Program-made: the position numbers and the translations under genes
Source of the DNA: Armatimonadota bacterium
GTDB taxonomy: Bacteria; Armatimonadota; SYMT01
Assembly: GCA_020696885.1 (NCBI GenBank)
Contig: JAJFMS010000478.1
Location: forward strand, 1 to 8,505
Reading direction: 5' to 3'
Length of the DNA: 8,505 bases
The notes under the pieces: generated by a model
Database searches by the model: none
What the model was told of the DNA's origin: nothing
What the model saw: only the letters and a program-made list of their open reading frames with translations
Part shown: positions 1 through 7,001 of the stretch, in pieces
Position numbering within the stretch: position 1 is the stretch's first letter
Layout of the letters: every line of letters begins with the position of its first letter

Positions 1-673
1 GGTTGAGCACGCGCCAATCGTCCGGAGTCTGCGCGTCCAGCAGGTGCGCCTTCGCTTCGGCGTAGGCCTCCACCGTGTAGTGACGGTTCAGGTGGTCCGC
101 GGTGATGTTAGTAATGATCCCCACGCGCGGCCGGAATTGCTGCACCCACTCGAGCTGGAAGCTGCTGATCTCGGCAACGATCCACGCGTCCGCCGGCAGC
201 GTCGCCGCCGCCTGGATCAGGGGCACCTGGAAGCCGCCCGCTAGAGTGTTGCCGGCCACCTGCACCTGCCGGCCCGCGGCCCGCAGGATGTCGGCGGTCA
301 TCATCACGGTGGTGGTCTTCCCGTTGGTGCCGGTGATCGCGATGATCGGCGCCGCCGCGATCCGGTAGGCCACCTCGATCTCGGAGAGCACCGGGGTGCC
401 GCGGCGAACGGCGTCCAGCAGCACCGGTGCGTCCGCCCACACCCCCGGGCTCGGCACAATCAGGTCGCACTCCTCGATGCCGGGATAGCCGGCACTCCCC
501 GCAACCAGCTCAGCGACGCCGTTTAGCTCTGCGGGCACCGGACCCAGGTCGGCGGCGGGACGCTCGTCGTACACGCGCACCCGCGCACCGAGCCGCGACA
601 GCACGGGGGCCGCCGCCCGGCCGGTGGCCGCGGCGCCGATGATAGCGATCAGTTTTCCTGCGAACTCGGACAT
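1..673 (-). CDS. murD: UDP-N-acetylmuramoyl-L-alanine--D-glutamate ligase, C-terminus cut by window edge
   Basis: Cytoplasmic ATP-dependent ligase that adds D-Glu to UDP-MurNAc-L-Ala. 224 residues are visible; the rest of the central and the C-terminal domain lie beyond base 1. Seen: the N-terminal UDP-binding fold (residues 8-36, ending VRVYD), SPGV (75-78), P-loop GTNGKTTT (115-122), AEISSFQLE (168-176) and NITADHLNRH (189-198). K208 in EAYAEAK matches the lysine carbamylated in MurD. Two motifs are divergent: the first glycine loop reads GAAATG, where GxGxSG/TG is usual, and GNTLAGG replaces the usual GNIG. The ATG at 673-671 is chosen because it gives the usual MurD N-terminus and no in-frame start is seen in the heptamer stretch just upstream. 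There is no Shine-Dalgarno; heptamer repeats run up to the start codon. It follows mraY after 217 nt, unlike the overlapping genes before it. The family call is secure. Confidence 0.95.
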   Translation of the reverse strand, partial: MSEFAGKLIAIIGAAATGRAAAPVLSRLGARVRVYDERPAADLGPVPAELNGVAELVAGSAGYPGIEECDLIVPSPGVWADAPVLLDAVRRGTPVLSEIEVAYRIAAAPIIAITGTNGKTTTVMMTADILRAAGRQVQVAGNTLAGGFQVPLIQAAATLPADAWIVAEISSFQLEWVQQFRPRVGIITNITADHLNRHYTVEAYAEAKAHLLDAQTPDDWRVLN

Positions 674-746
674 GTTCGGGTGTTGGGCCTTGGGTGTTAG
701 ATGTTGGGAGGGGCGCTTCGCGGGTGTTCGGTGTCGGGAGCATTGG
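674..746. repeat. Phased heptamer repeats forming the murD leader
   Basis: On the plus strand, 7-nt units related to GTTGGGT follow one another: GTTCGGG (674-680), then after one extra T, GTTGGGC (682-688), CTTGGGT (689-695), GTTAGAT (696-702) and GTTGGGA (703-709). A 16-nt GC-rich break follows, then GTTCGGT (726-732), GTCGGGA (733-739) and the weaker GCATTGG (740-746). In the murD mRNA these are C/A-rich units ending 1 nt before the ATG, leaving no ribosome-binding sequence. The arrangement resembles the short tandem heptamer repeats known from cyanobacterial genomes; that comparison is by type only, not by sequence. Confidence 0.7.
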
Positions 747-890
747 GCTACACGGCCCTGCTGGCTCGAGGCGGGTATCCCGTCCGGAGGACGACTGGCC
801 GTAGGCCGCCCAGCGAGGTGATTTTCAATCCCTCGCGTCGGGCTTGCACCCGTACGCGTTAAAACTATCGATCCCTGGGCCAGGGCTCCG
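741..890. other. Non-coding hairpin-rich segment between mraY and murD
   Basis: I see no gene here. The segment is a chain of short perfect inverted repeats: GGGC/GCCC (745-748 with 755-758), GGG-TAT-CCC (773-781), GTCC-GGA-GGAC (782-792), GGCC-GTA-GGCC (797-807), a 10-bp stem with one bulged base (813-836) and CCCTG-GGC-CAGGG (873-885). Such density suggests a folded RNA leader, a REP-like interspersed element, or a decayed repeat. The stem at 873-885 lies just after the mraY stop in the transcript and is followed, 8 nt on, by TTTT, so it could be a weak terminator. None of these roles is shown by the sequence alone. Confidence 0.5.
813..836. repeat. 10-bp inverted repeat with 3-nt loop
   Basis: GCGAGG (813-818), a bulged T (819) and GATT (820-823) pair with AATC (827-830) and CCTCGC (831-836) around the loop TTC. 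It is the most stable of the small hairpins between mraY and murD. On the minus strand no T-run follows it, so it does not look like an intrinsic terminator. It could be the core of an interspersed palindromic repeat or part of a structured leader. Confidence 0.6.
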
Positions 891-1880
891 TTACCGGTAG
901 AAGACGATCAGCAGCGCCGTCAGGGCGAAGAGCGCGCTGGCAATGCCGAACCGGGCGACGATACGGGTCTCCGGCAATTCACACAGCTCGAAGTGGTGGT
1001 GGAGCGGGGACATCTTGAAGATCCGCTTCTTGGTCAGCTTGAAGGAGAGCACCTGGAGGATCACCGAGAACATCTCGATGAGCGGGATCCCCGTAATTAC
1101 CAGCAGCACCCACTCCTGATGCAGCGCGATCGCCGCTGCGGTAAGGCCGCCGCCGATGGCCAGCGAGCCGGTATCGCCCATGAACACCTGCGCGGGGTGG
1201 GCGTTGTACCAGAGGTACCCGATGGTAGCGCCGGCGAAGGCGGCGCAGAAGACCACGAGCCCGTAATCCGTGGCCGCGCCGAGACCGGTGACTACCGGGG
1301 AGAACGCGCCGATTACTCCCAGCGCCACCCAGGACGGCAGGGTCACGCCCGCTGCCAGGCCGTCCAGGCCGTCCGTCAGGTTGACGGCGTTGGAAAGGCC
1401 CACCATCAGGAACACGTACCACACGGACAGCAGCAGCCGGGGGGCGGTGAACAGCGGAGCGTCCCAGGCGGCGCGCGTCGGGTCCGCCCGGTAGTACCAG
1501 ACCGCGAACGCGATCGCCACGATGAACTGCCCCAGCAGCTTCTCGCGGGCGCGGAGCCCGAGGTTTTTGCCCCGGGTGATGATCAGCAGGTCGTCCACGA
1601 AGCCGATGAGGCCGAACCCCAACGTGGCGAGGAGGACGCCCCACACCAGTTGAACGCCGCTTTGCGGTCGTGGGAAGGCCAGGAGCGCGGCCACCGCTGC
1701 CACCACGATGATCACCCCGCCCATGGTGGGCGTGCCACCCTTGGCCAGGTGGCTCTTGGGCGCGTCCGTGCTGATGACCTGGCCCGTCTTCAGCTTCCGC
1801 AGCATCGGGATGACCAGCCAGCCGCCTCCCAGGGCGGCCAGGGCGGCCACCAAAAACGGCGCGAAGAGATACTGCAGCAT
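891..1880 (-). CDS. mraY: Phospho-N-acetylmuramoyl-pentapeptide transferase
   Basis: Polytopic inner-membrane enzyme that transfers phospho-MurNAc-pentapeptide from the UDP precursor to undecaprenyl phosphate, making lipid I. 329 residues. Seen: SHLAKGGTPTMGG (43-55), the Asp pair D96-D97 in GFVDDLL, NLTDGLDGLA (167-176), FMGDTGSLAIGG with D236 (233-244) and the HHHFE cytoplasmic loop (294-298), all family hallmarks. About ten hydrophobic segments are interspersed. The protein is about 30 residues shorter than E. coli MraY, mainly at the N-terminus, close to the length of Gram-positive forms. A start at 2009 is possible, but the 43 added residues are polar and read through the murF end. The ATG at 1880-1878 is preferred: it overlaps the murF stop as TAATG and has GGGAGGG (1887-1893) 6 nt upstream. 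Translation is probably coupled to murF. Confidence 0.97.
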   Translation of the reverse strand: MLQYLFAPFLVAALAALGGGWLVIPMLRKLKTGQVISTDAPKSHLAKGGTPTMGGVIIVVAAVAALLAFPRPQSGVQLVWGVLLATLGFGLIGFVDDLLIITRGKNLGLRAREKLLGQFIVAIAFAVWYYRADPTRAAWDAPLFTAPRLLLSVWYVFLMVGLSNAVNLTDGLDGLAAGVTLPSWVALGVIGAFSPVVTGLGAATDYGLVVFCAAFAGATIGYLWYNAHPAQVFMGDTGSLAIGGGLTAAAIALHQEWVLLVITGIPLIEMFSVILQVLSFKLTKKRIFKMSPLHHHFELCELPETRIVARFGIASALFALTALLIVFYR

Positions 1881-3319
1881 TACGCGCCCTCCCGGAGCCC
1901 CTGGACCACCGCTTCCATCGCCATGCCCCGGCTGCCCTTTACGAGCACCACGTCCCCGGGCCGGCGGCGAGAAGCGAGTTGATGCAGCACTTCCTGATTG
2001 TCCGCGCACGCCACGATGCGCTCTTCATCCATACCGGCGGCCCGCGCGCTCTCCGCGATCAGCGCGCCCTTCTCGCCCACGGTAACCAGGCAGCTCGGCG
2101 GGGCTGCGGCCACGGCCCGTCCCACCTCTTCGTGCGCGGCGGCGGACGCGTCGCCCAGCTCCAGCATGGAGCCCAGCACGGCGATCTTCCGGAGGCCTTC
2201 CAGTTCTCCCAGAACCTGCAGCGCGCCGTGCATCGCCTCGGGGCTGCTGGCGTTGTAGGCGTCATCCAGCAGGATGCTGCCGTCGCGCAGCCGGTGCACC
2301 GCCATCCGCATGCCGGAGATCTCCGCCTCGGTGAGCCCGCGGTTGATGCGGGGCCAGGAGATTCCGAGCGCGTGTCCCACCGCGGCCGCGGCGAGGGCGT
2401 TGTGCATGTTGTGCCGTCCGAGCAGCGGTACCCACGCCCAGCGCACGCTCTGTCCCCGGCCCAGCCGGAGGGTGAAGCGGGTGCCCAGAGCTTCCGCTCC
2501 CCGCTCCCCGGGCCGTGGCCCCAGGCCGAGGTAGGCCCCGGAGGTGCCTTCCCGCGCATTCTCTTCGGTGCCGAAGCCGGTGATGCGCACGCCGGGCGGG
2601 ACCCGTCCGGACAGGAACTCGAAGTACGGATCGTCCGCGCTGAGGATGGCCGTGCCTCCGTGGGGGAGGTAGTCCAGCACCTCGGACTTCGCCGCTGCGA
2701 TGGCGTCCCGGGACCCGAGCAGCTCCACGTGGGAGAGGCCGATGTTGGTGATCACCGCCACGTCCGGGCGGGCGATCTCGGCGAGGTAGCGGATCTGTTC
2801 CGGTCCCCGCATCGCCATCTCGACGACGGCGGCCTCGTGCTGGGGGCCAAGCTGGAGCAGGGTGAGCGGAAGGCCGATCTCCGCGTTCAGGTTGCCGGGG
2901 TTCTTCAGCGTGTTCCACTGCCGCGAGAGAACGCTGGCCACCAGGTCTTTGGTGGTCGTCTTCCCCACGCTGCCGGTAACCGCCACCATCCGCACGTTGA
3001 AGCGGCTCCGGTGCCACGCAGCCAGCCGGCCGAGGGCCAGCAGCGGATCCGGGACCTCCACCAGCGAACCGGCCGGGAGCTGCTGCCCCTCGAGCCGGCG
3101 GGGGTCCACCACGGCGGCGCCACCGCGACTCAGCACGTCGCTGACGAACCGGTGGGCGTCGTGGTTCTCCCCGGTAATGGCAAAGAAGAGGTCACCCGGC
3201 TGCACCTGGCGGGAGTCGGTGCAGACCCGGAGCACCCGCCGGTCGCCGGGACCGCGCAGCGTGCCGTGCAGGACGCGGGCGAGCAGGTCCAGCGGGTAGT
3301 CGAGGCTAGGTTCGGGCAT
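1880..3319 (-). CDS. murF: UDP-N-acetylmuramoyl-tripeptide--D-alanyl-D-alanine ligase
   Basis: Cytoplasmic ligase that joins D-Ala-D-Ala to the UDP-MurNAc-tripeptide, the last soluble precursor step before MraY. 479 residues from this start. Seen: TDSRQVQPGDLFFAI (34-48, N-terminal substrate domain), P-loop GSVGKTTTKD (116-125), the NPGNLNAEIG stretch that follows it, NIGLSHVELLGS, LGRHNMHNALAAAAVG, LDDAYNASSPEAM and VKGSRGMAME near the C-terminus. All Mur ligase central and C-terminal motifs are intact. The ATG at 3319 gives a 14-nt overlap with murE; an upstream in-frame ATG at 3349 would add 10 mostly charged residues and a 44-nt overlap. Neither has a good Shine-Dalgarno, so the choice is tentative. 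Translational coupling to murE is likely, and the gene overlaps mraY by 1 nt. Confidence 0.96.
   Translation of the reverse strand: MPEPSLDYPLDLLARVLHGTLRGPGDRRVLRVCTDSRQVQPGDLFFAITGENHDAHRFVSDVLSRGGAAVVDPRRLEGQQLPAGSLVEVPDPLLALGRLAAWHRSRFNVRMVAVTGSVGKTTTKDLVASVLSRQWNTLKNPGNLNAEIGLPLTLLQLGPQHEAAVVEMAMRGPEQIRYLAEIARPDVAVITNIGLSHVELLGSRDAIAAAKSEVLDYLPHGGTAILSADDPYFEFLSGRVPPGVRITGFGTEENAREGTSGAYLGLGPRPGERGAEALGTRFTLRLGRGQSVRWAWVPLLGRHNMHNALAAAAVGHALGISWPRINRGLTEAEISGMRMAVHRLRDGSILLDDAYNASSPEAMHGALQVLGELEGLRKIAVLGSMLELGDASAAAHEEVGRAVAAAPPSCLVTVGEKGALIAESARAAGMDEERIVACADNQEVLHQLASRRRPGDVVLVKGSRGMAMEAVVQGLREGA
1881..1893 (-). promoter_or_regulatory. Shine-Dalgarno for mraY
   Basis: GGGAGGG on the minus strand (1887-1893) lies 6 nt before the ATG at 1880-1878, inside the end of murF. 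It decides the start in favour of the 329-residue form. Confidence 0.75.
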
Positions 3320-4667
3320 CAATCGCGGCTCGCGCTTCCTCTCGGTCATCGAAATGGATCGTTTCGTTCGCGAAGATCTGGTACGTCTCGTGCCCCTTGC
3401 CGGCGATTACCACCAGGTCGCCGGGCTCGGCAACGGCAACCGCGCGGCGGATCGCTTGCCGCCGGTCGGCTTCGATCTCGACGGCCTCCAGGCGCTCCGC
3501 GGGGATGCCGGTAAGGATCTCACGAAGAATCGCATGTGGGTCTTCGCTGCGCGGGTTGTCCGACGTCACGATCACCCGATCCGAAAGCTCCGCGGCGATC
3601 CGGCCCATGATCGGGCGCTTGGTACGGTCGCGGTCCCCACCGCAGCCGAACACCGAGATCAGCCGGCGCGGCTGCAGGGCGCGGGCGGACCGCAGCACGT
3701 TCTCCAGCCCGTCGGGGGAGTGCGCGTAGTCCACGATCACGCTGAACTCCGGGTCGCCTTCCGTCACCACGCTCTCGAACCGGCCCGGCACGCCGGGGGC
3801 ACCGGCAAGGGCCGGAAGGAGTACGTCCCACGGGATCCCGAGCGCGTATCCCGCGCCGAGGGCCGCCAGCGAATTGTAGACGTTGAACAGGCCGCCCAGC
3901 CGCAACGTTACTGGGAACACGCCGTCCGGGGTCTCCAGCCGGTAGCGGAGGCCGCGCGCCGAGCCTTCGATCTCGGTGGCGCGGAGGTCGGCGGGCTGCT
4001 CCACGCCATAAGTCACTACGCGCCCCACGCACAACCCTGCGAGCCGTCGCCCGTACAGGTCGTCCGTGTTGATCACGCCGGTGAACGACTTCTCGCTGCT
4101 GGCGGGATAGACCGTGAAGAGCAGCGCCTTCGCCTGGAAGTAGCTCTCCATGTCATGGTGGAAGTCCAGGTGGTCCTGTGTGAGGTTGGTGAACACTCCC
4201 ACGTCGAACTCGCAGCCAGCCGTGCGCTCGAGCGCCAGCGCGTGGGACGACACCTCCATCCCGACGCCGCGCCCCGCTGCGCGGGCCATCGCCCCGATGA
4301 GGAAGGTGGTGGTGGTCTTTCCATTGGTGCCGGTGACGCCCACCAGCGACACCTTCCGCGCGGGGAGCCCATAGAAGGCGGCGGCCAGGCGGGGCATCGC
4401 GGCCCGGACGTCCGGCACCAGGAGGGCAGGTACCGGATAGCTGCCGTCCACGTCCACCACGGCGGCCACCGCCCCGCGCGCGATGGCGTCGGGGAGGAAC
4501 CGGTGCCCGTCGCTCTTCTCACCGCGCACGCAGAAGAAGAGATCGCCGGGCTGCACCTGGCGGGAGTCATACGCGGTGCCGCGCAGCACCGGTGCATCGC
4601 CCGGCTGCGTCCCCGGGATCAGGGTGGCCCCGGGAACGGCCTGCGACAGTTCTTTCAGATCAATCAC
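3306..4667 (-). CDS. murE: UDP-N-acetylmuramoyl-L-alanyl-D-glutamate--2,6-diaminopimelate ligase with internal deletion
   Basis: Cytoplasmic ligase that adds the third stem residue to UDP-MurNAc-L-Ala-D-Glu. 453 residues. Seen: YDSRQVQPGDLFF (33-45), P-loop GTNGKTTT (113-120), MEVSSHAL (137-144), NLTQDHLDFH (161-170), K180 in QAKALLF as the expected carbamylated lysine, DNPR (370-373) and GKGHET (423-428). DNPR is the established meso-DAP signature. Oddity: only 16 residues separate KTTT from MEVSSH, against about 58 in E. coli MurE. The missing part contains the GTxG strand and the Thr-Thr that binds UDP-MurNAc, while the serine of MEVSSH and a following Arg (R148) remain. The frame is open throughout. 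The start is GTG (4667-4665), overlapping the ftsI end by 8 nt, with GGGAG 7 nt upstream. The family call is secure; activity is uncertain. Confidence 0.93.
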   Translation of the reverse strand: MIDLKELSQAVPGATLIPGTQPGDAPVLRGTAYDSRQVQPGDLFFCVRGEKSDGHRFLPDAIARGAVAAVVDVDGSYPVPALLVPDVRAAMPRLAAAFYGLPARKVSLVGVTGTNGKTTTTFLIGAMARAAGRGVGMEVSSHALALERTAGCEFDVGVFTNLTQDHLDFHHDMESYFQAKALLFTVYPASSEKSFTGVINTDDLYGRRLAGLCVGRVVTYGVEQPADLRATEIEGSARGLRYRLETPDGVFPVTLRLGGLFNVYNSLAALGAGYALGIPWDVLLPALAGAPGVPGRFESVVTEGDPEFSVIVDYAHSPDGLENVLRSARALQPRRLISVFGCGGDRDRTKRPIMGRIAAELSDRVIVTSDNPRSEDPHAILREILTGIPAERLEAVEIEADRRQAIRRAVAVAEPGDLVVIAGKGHETYQIFANETIHFDDREEARAAIDART

Positions 4668-6453
4668 TCGCCCGCTCCCTCTGGGCGGCGTTGTTCTGGC
4701 TCAGCCGCTCGTCACCATCGCGGAGGTCGCCGGGGGTATCCGGCTGGATCTTCATGTAGGCCACGCTCTGCCGGGCGATCTCGCGGAACACCGGCGCGGA
4801 GACCACGCCCCCGTACTGCGCGGCTTTCGGATGCCACACCGCCACCAGGATCGCCAGCCGGGGCTTGCCCGCCGGGAGGAACCCGATGAACGAGGCCACG
4901 TAACCGTGCCCATAGCGGCCGTTCCGCGCGATCTGCGCCGTGCCGGTCTTCCCGGCCACGGAGTAGCCGGCGATCTTCGCCTTGGTGCCGGTGCCGCCGG
5001 GGGTGGTCACCGCTTCCATGTGGGAGCGGAGCGCCGCGGCATTGGCCGAGGTCATCACCCGGCGCGGCTTGCGCTCCGGCAGCTTCACGCCCGGAGCTTC
5101 CAGCACCAGCCGGGGCGGGTTGTAGACGCCGTCGTTCGCGATGGCTGCATAGGCGGCGAGGAGCTGGATCGGCGTGACGACCACGCCCTGCCCGAAGCCG
5201 ACGTTGGCGGTGCGGATGGTGGGCCACAGGTCCTTGCGCTTCTGCGGATCCGGGAGCCGGCCGTACTCTTCGCCGGGATACTCGATCTCCGTCTTGCTCT
5301 GGAGCCCCATGGTCTCGAGGAAGTGATGAAGCCGGGTGGGCCCAACGCGCTCCGCCAGGGTGCCGGCGGAGAGGTTGCAGCTCTTCTCGATCATCTTGCG
5401 GAGGTCGACCGCCCCGTGGCTGGCCCCATGGGCGCACCGGATGGTGTGCTTCCCGATGGTGCGGCTGCCACTGCAATAAGCATTCGTGGAGACGCCGTAC
5501 TCCAGCGCGGCGGCGGCCGTCATCACCTTGAAGGTGCTTCCGGGCTCGTAGAGGTCTGTCACCGCACGGTTGCGGCGCGCCTGCGGATCGATCTTCTTCT
5601 GCCCCGGGCTAAAGGTCGGCCAGCTTGCCATCGCCAGCACGTCGCCGGTCTGGATGTCCATCACCGCGGTGGTCGCGGCTTCCGGGCGCTGCTCGGCAGC
5701 CACCTTCGCCAGCTCCGTCTCCGCGTAGTGCTGGATGTCGCGGTCCAGGGTCAGCTTGATGTCTTTGCCGTCCACCGGCTCCACGATCCGGTGCTCCGAC
5801 TCCGGGATCGGCTCGCCGATGCCGTTGACCCGCATCGTCCGCTTGCCGTTGTGCCCCCGGAGGATGGAGTCGAACTTCAGCTCGATCGCTTCGATCCCTT
5901 CCTCATCGGAATTCACCGTGCCGATGGTCTGGATGCCGTCCCCACCGCTCGGGTTGACGCGCATCGGGGCGTCTTCGAGCCACAGCCCCTTGAGCACCGG
6001 CTCCTTGCGGGACAATGCCTCGATCCGCAGCGCCAGCTTCCGATCCACGCTGCGGCGAAGCTGGCAATAAGCGTTGCGGGAGGAGCGCTTCGCGCGGGTG
6101 AGCTTCTCCAGCATCACGGCCCGCTCTTTGTCCTCGATGTGCAGCAGGCTGGAGAGCCGGTCCACGGTGGCGACCGGATCGGAGACCACCCGCGGGTTCA
6201 TCACGATCGCCTTGGCCAGAATGTCGGTGGCCAGCTCGGCGCCGTTGCGGTCCCGGATGCGCCCGCGGTGGGCGTCTACCGAGAAGGTCCGGCCCTGCAT
6301 GTCCTCAGCCATCTTGCTGAAGCCACGGGCCTGGAACCACTGGAGGTACATCAGGCGCAGGGCCAGCGCGAAGACGAGCGACAGGAAGAGTAGGAAGACG
6401 AACTCCATGCGCTTCCGGATGACGGTGAACTCGGTATGTTCCTGGGCGACCAT
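4660..6453 (-). CDS. ftsI: Septal peptidoglycan transpeptidase (class B penicillin-binding protein, FtsI/PBP3)
   Basis: Divisome transpeptidase that cross-links septal peptidoglycan in the periplasm, working with FtsW. 597 residues: a short cytoplasmic tail, one membrane anchor (about 17-37), RGRIRDRNG (63-71) opening the class B dimerisation domain, then the transpeptidase with SxxK as S306-TF-K309, SxN as S358-C-N360 and KTG as K502-T-G504. The C-terminal tail (571-597) is hydrophilic and no PASTA domain is present, so this is FtsI rather than a SpoVD/PBP2x-like form. The start is the ATG at 6453-6451; a second ATG at codon 16 would remove most of the cytoplasmic tail. No Shine-Dalgarno precedes 6453. 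A GC-rich hairpin plus a T-rich stretch runs right up to this ATG, and the gene is separated from ftsL by 104 nt. The 3' end overlaps murE by 8 nt. Confidence 0.96.
   Translation of the reverse strand: MVAQEHTEFTVIRKRMEFVFLLFLSLVFALALRLMYLQWFQARGFSKMAEDMQGRTFSVDAHRGRIRDRNGAELATDILAKAIVMNPRVVSDPVATVDRLSSLLHIEDKERAVMLEKLTRAKRSSRNAYCQLRRSVDRKLALRIEALSRKEPVLKGLWLEDAPMRVNPSGGDGIQTIGTVNSDEEGIEAIELKFDSILRGHNGKRTMRVNGIGEPIPESEHRIVEPVDGKDIKLTLDRDIQHYAETELAKVAAEQRPEAATTAVMDIQTGDVLAMASWPTFSPGQKKIDPQARRNRAVTDLYEPGSTFKVMTAAAALEYGVSTNAYCSGSRTIGKHTIRCAHGASHGAVDLRKMIEKSCNLSAGTLAERVGPTRLHHFLETMGLQSKTEIEYPGEEYGRLPDPQKRKDLWPTIRTANVGFGQGVVVTPIQLLAAYAAIANDGVYNPPRLVLEAPGVKLPERKPRRVMTSANAAALRSHMEAVTTPGGTGTKAKIAGYSVAGKTGTAQIARNGRYGHGYVASFIGFLPAGKPRLAILVAVWHPKAAQYGGVVSAPVFREIARQSVAYMKIQPDTPGDLRDGDERLSQNNAAQRERASD
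4668..4679 (-). promoter_or_regulatory. Shine-Dalgarno supporting the murE GTG start
   Basis: GGGAG on the minus strand (4675-4679) sits 7 nt before the GTG at 4667-4665, within the last codons of ftsI. It supports GTG over any later start and suggests coupled translation. Confidence 0.65.
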
Positions 6454-6500
6454 AATAAAACACGGACGCGCCCCGGAACGAGTTAGGTTCCGGGACGCGT
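6454..6500 (-). terminator. Terminator/attenuator-like hairpin directly upstream of ftsI
   Basis: 6466-6470 (ACGCG) pairs with 6496-6500 (CGCGT), and 6472-6479 (CCCGGAAC) pairs with 6487-6494 (GTTCCGGG), with a 7-nt loop. Position 6471/6495 is a C-A mismatch on the plus strand but a G-U pair in the minus-strand RNA, so the 14-pair stem is continuous only in the sense transcript. It is followed by CCGTG and then TTTTATT, ending at the ftsI ATG. The T-run starts 5 nt from the stem, which is not ideal for an intrinsic terminator. A partial terminator, an RNA-processing or stability element, or a translation-control hairpin are all possible. Confidence 0.55.
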
Positions 6501-6517
6501 AAGCTGGGCGGTCGGGA

Positions 6518-6531
6518 CAGCCCGGGGGCTG
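6518..6531. repeat. Small GC inverted repeat between ftsL and ftsI
   Basis: CAGCCC (6518-6523) and GGGCTG (6526-6531) form a short hairpin 17 nt upstream, in the transcript, of the larger stem before ftsI. With that stem it makes the whole ftsL-ftsI gap structured. Confidence 0.45.
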
Positions 6532-6557
6532 TGGGAAGCTGAAGCCTGACTACTCGC

Positions 6558-7001
6558 TTACGGCTGCCGGGGTGCGGCTTCGGAAGCAGGTAGCTGCACG
6601 AACTGGCGGCGCTCCGCGGGGTGCATCCCCAGCCGGCGAGCCGCATCCAGCACCCGGCCGGGCGCCTGGAGGTGGCGCTTCTCCGCCTGGAGCTCCGCGC
6701 GCTCGATCTGGAGGCTGCCGATCTCGCTGTTCAGCGCGGACTTCTGGTAGCCGCCGTACATGACGAGCGTCCAGGAGACCACGTAAGCGAGGAGCGCCAG
6801 CGCCGGCACTGCCGCGAAGGCAAGCGCGCCGCTGAAGGGGCTGACCCGGACGGCCTTGCGAGCCGGCAGCGGCTTACGGGTAACTACCCGGAAGCGCGGC
6901 TGGTAGCGCGCCTGCTCAGAGAGCAGTGACGTGTCGGCCGGAGGCGTCTCTTGATAATCAAGAGAGATGTCAAAATCGGTTACTACACTGGCCGCAGACA
7001 C
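6558..7001 (-). CDS. ftsL: Cell division protein FtsL-like (bitopic septum protein)
   Basis: Small bitopic membrane protein of the divisome; FtsL works with FtsB/DivIC and FtsQ to activate FtsWI. 147 residues: a hydrophilic cytoplasmic N-terminus of about 55 residues rich in basic residues near its end, one membrane span (about 58-82), then a short coiled-coil stretch (about 88-112, NSEIGSLQIERAELQAEKRH) and ARRLGMHPAERRQFVQLP, a typical FtsL/DivIC tail. FtsL sequences diverge strongly, so the call rests on topology, this tail, and position between rsmH and ftsI. The start is GTG at 7001-6999 because GGAGGTGA, an 8-base match to the anti-Shine-Dalgarno, lies 5 nt upstream. A longer reading from GTG at 7016 would put that site inside the gene. 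Confidence 0.9.
   Translation of the reverse strand: MSAASVVTDFDISLDYQETPPADTSLLSEQARYQPRFRVVTRKPLPARKAVRVSPFSGALAFAAVPALALLAYVVSWTLVMYGGYQKSALNSEIGSLQIERAELQAEKRHLQAPGRVLDAARRLGMHPAERRQFVQLPASEAAPRQP

Noticed and set aside
510..743. Minus-strand frame of 77 codons starting in the heptamer repeats
   Set aside because: Its first residues come from the repeats and the rest is out of frame with murD, which has all family motifs.
993..1982. Plus-strand open frame of 329 codons opposite mraY
   Set aside because: Antisense to a clear mraY; hydrophilic low-complexity product.
1979..3514. Plus-strand open frame of 511 codons opposite murF
   Set aside because: Antisense shadow of murF and the murE end; low-complexity composition and no motif.
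3354..4889. Plus-strand open frame of 511 codons opposite murE
   Set aside because: Antisense shadow of murE and the ftsI end; no start signal and no recognisable domain.
4483..6393. Long plus-strand open frame (636 codons) opposite ftsI
   Set aside because: It is antisense to ftsI and murE, both with full family motifs. Its product is rich in R, H, G and A with no recognisable domain, the usual shadow of GC-rich coding DNA.
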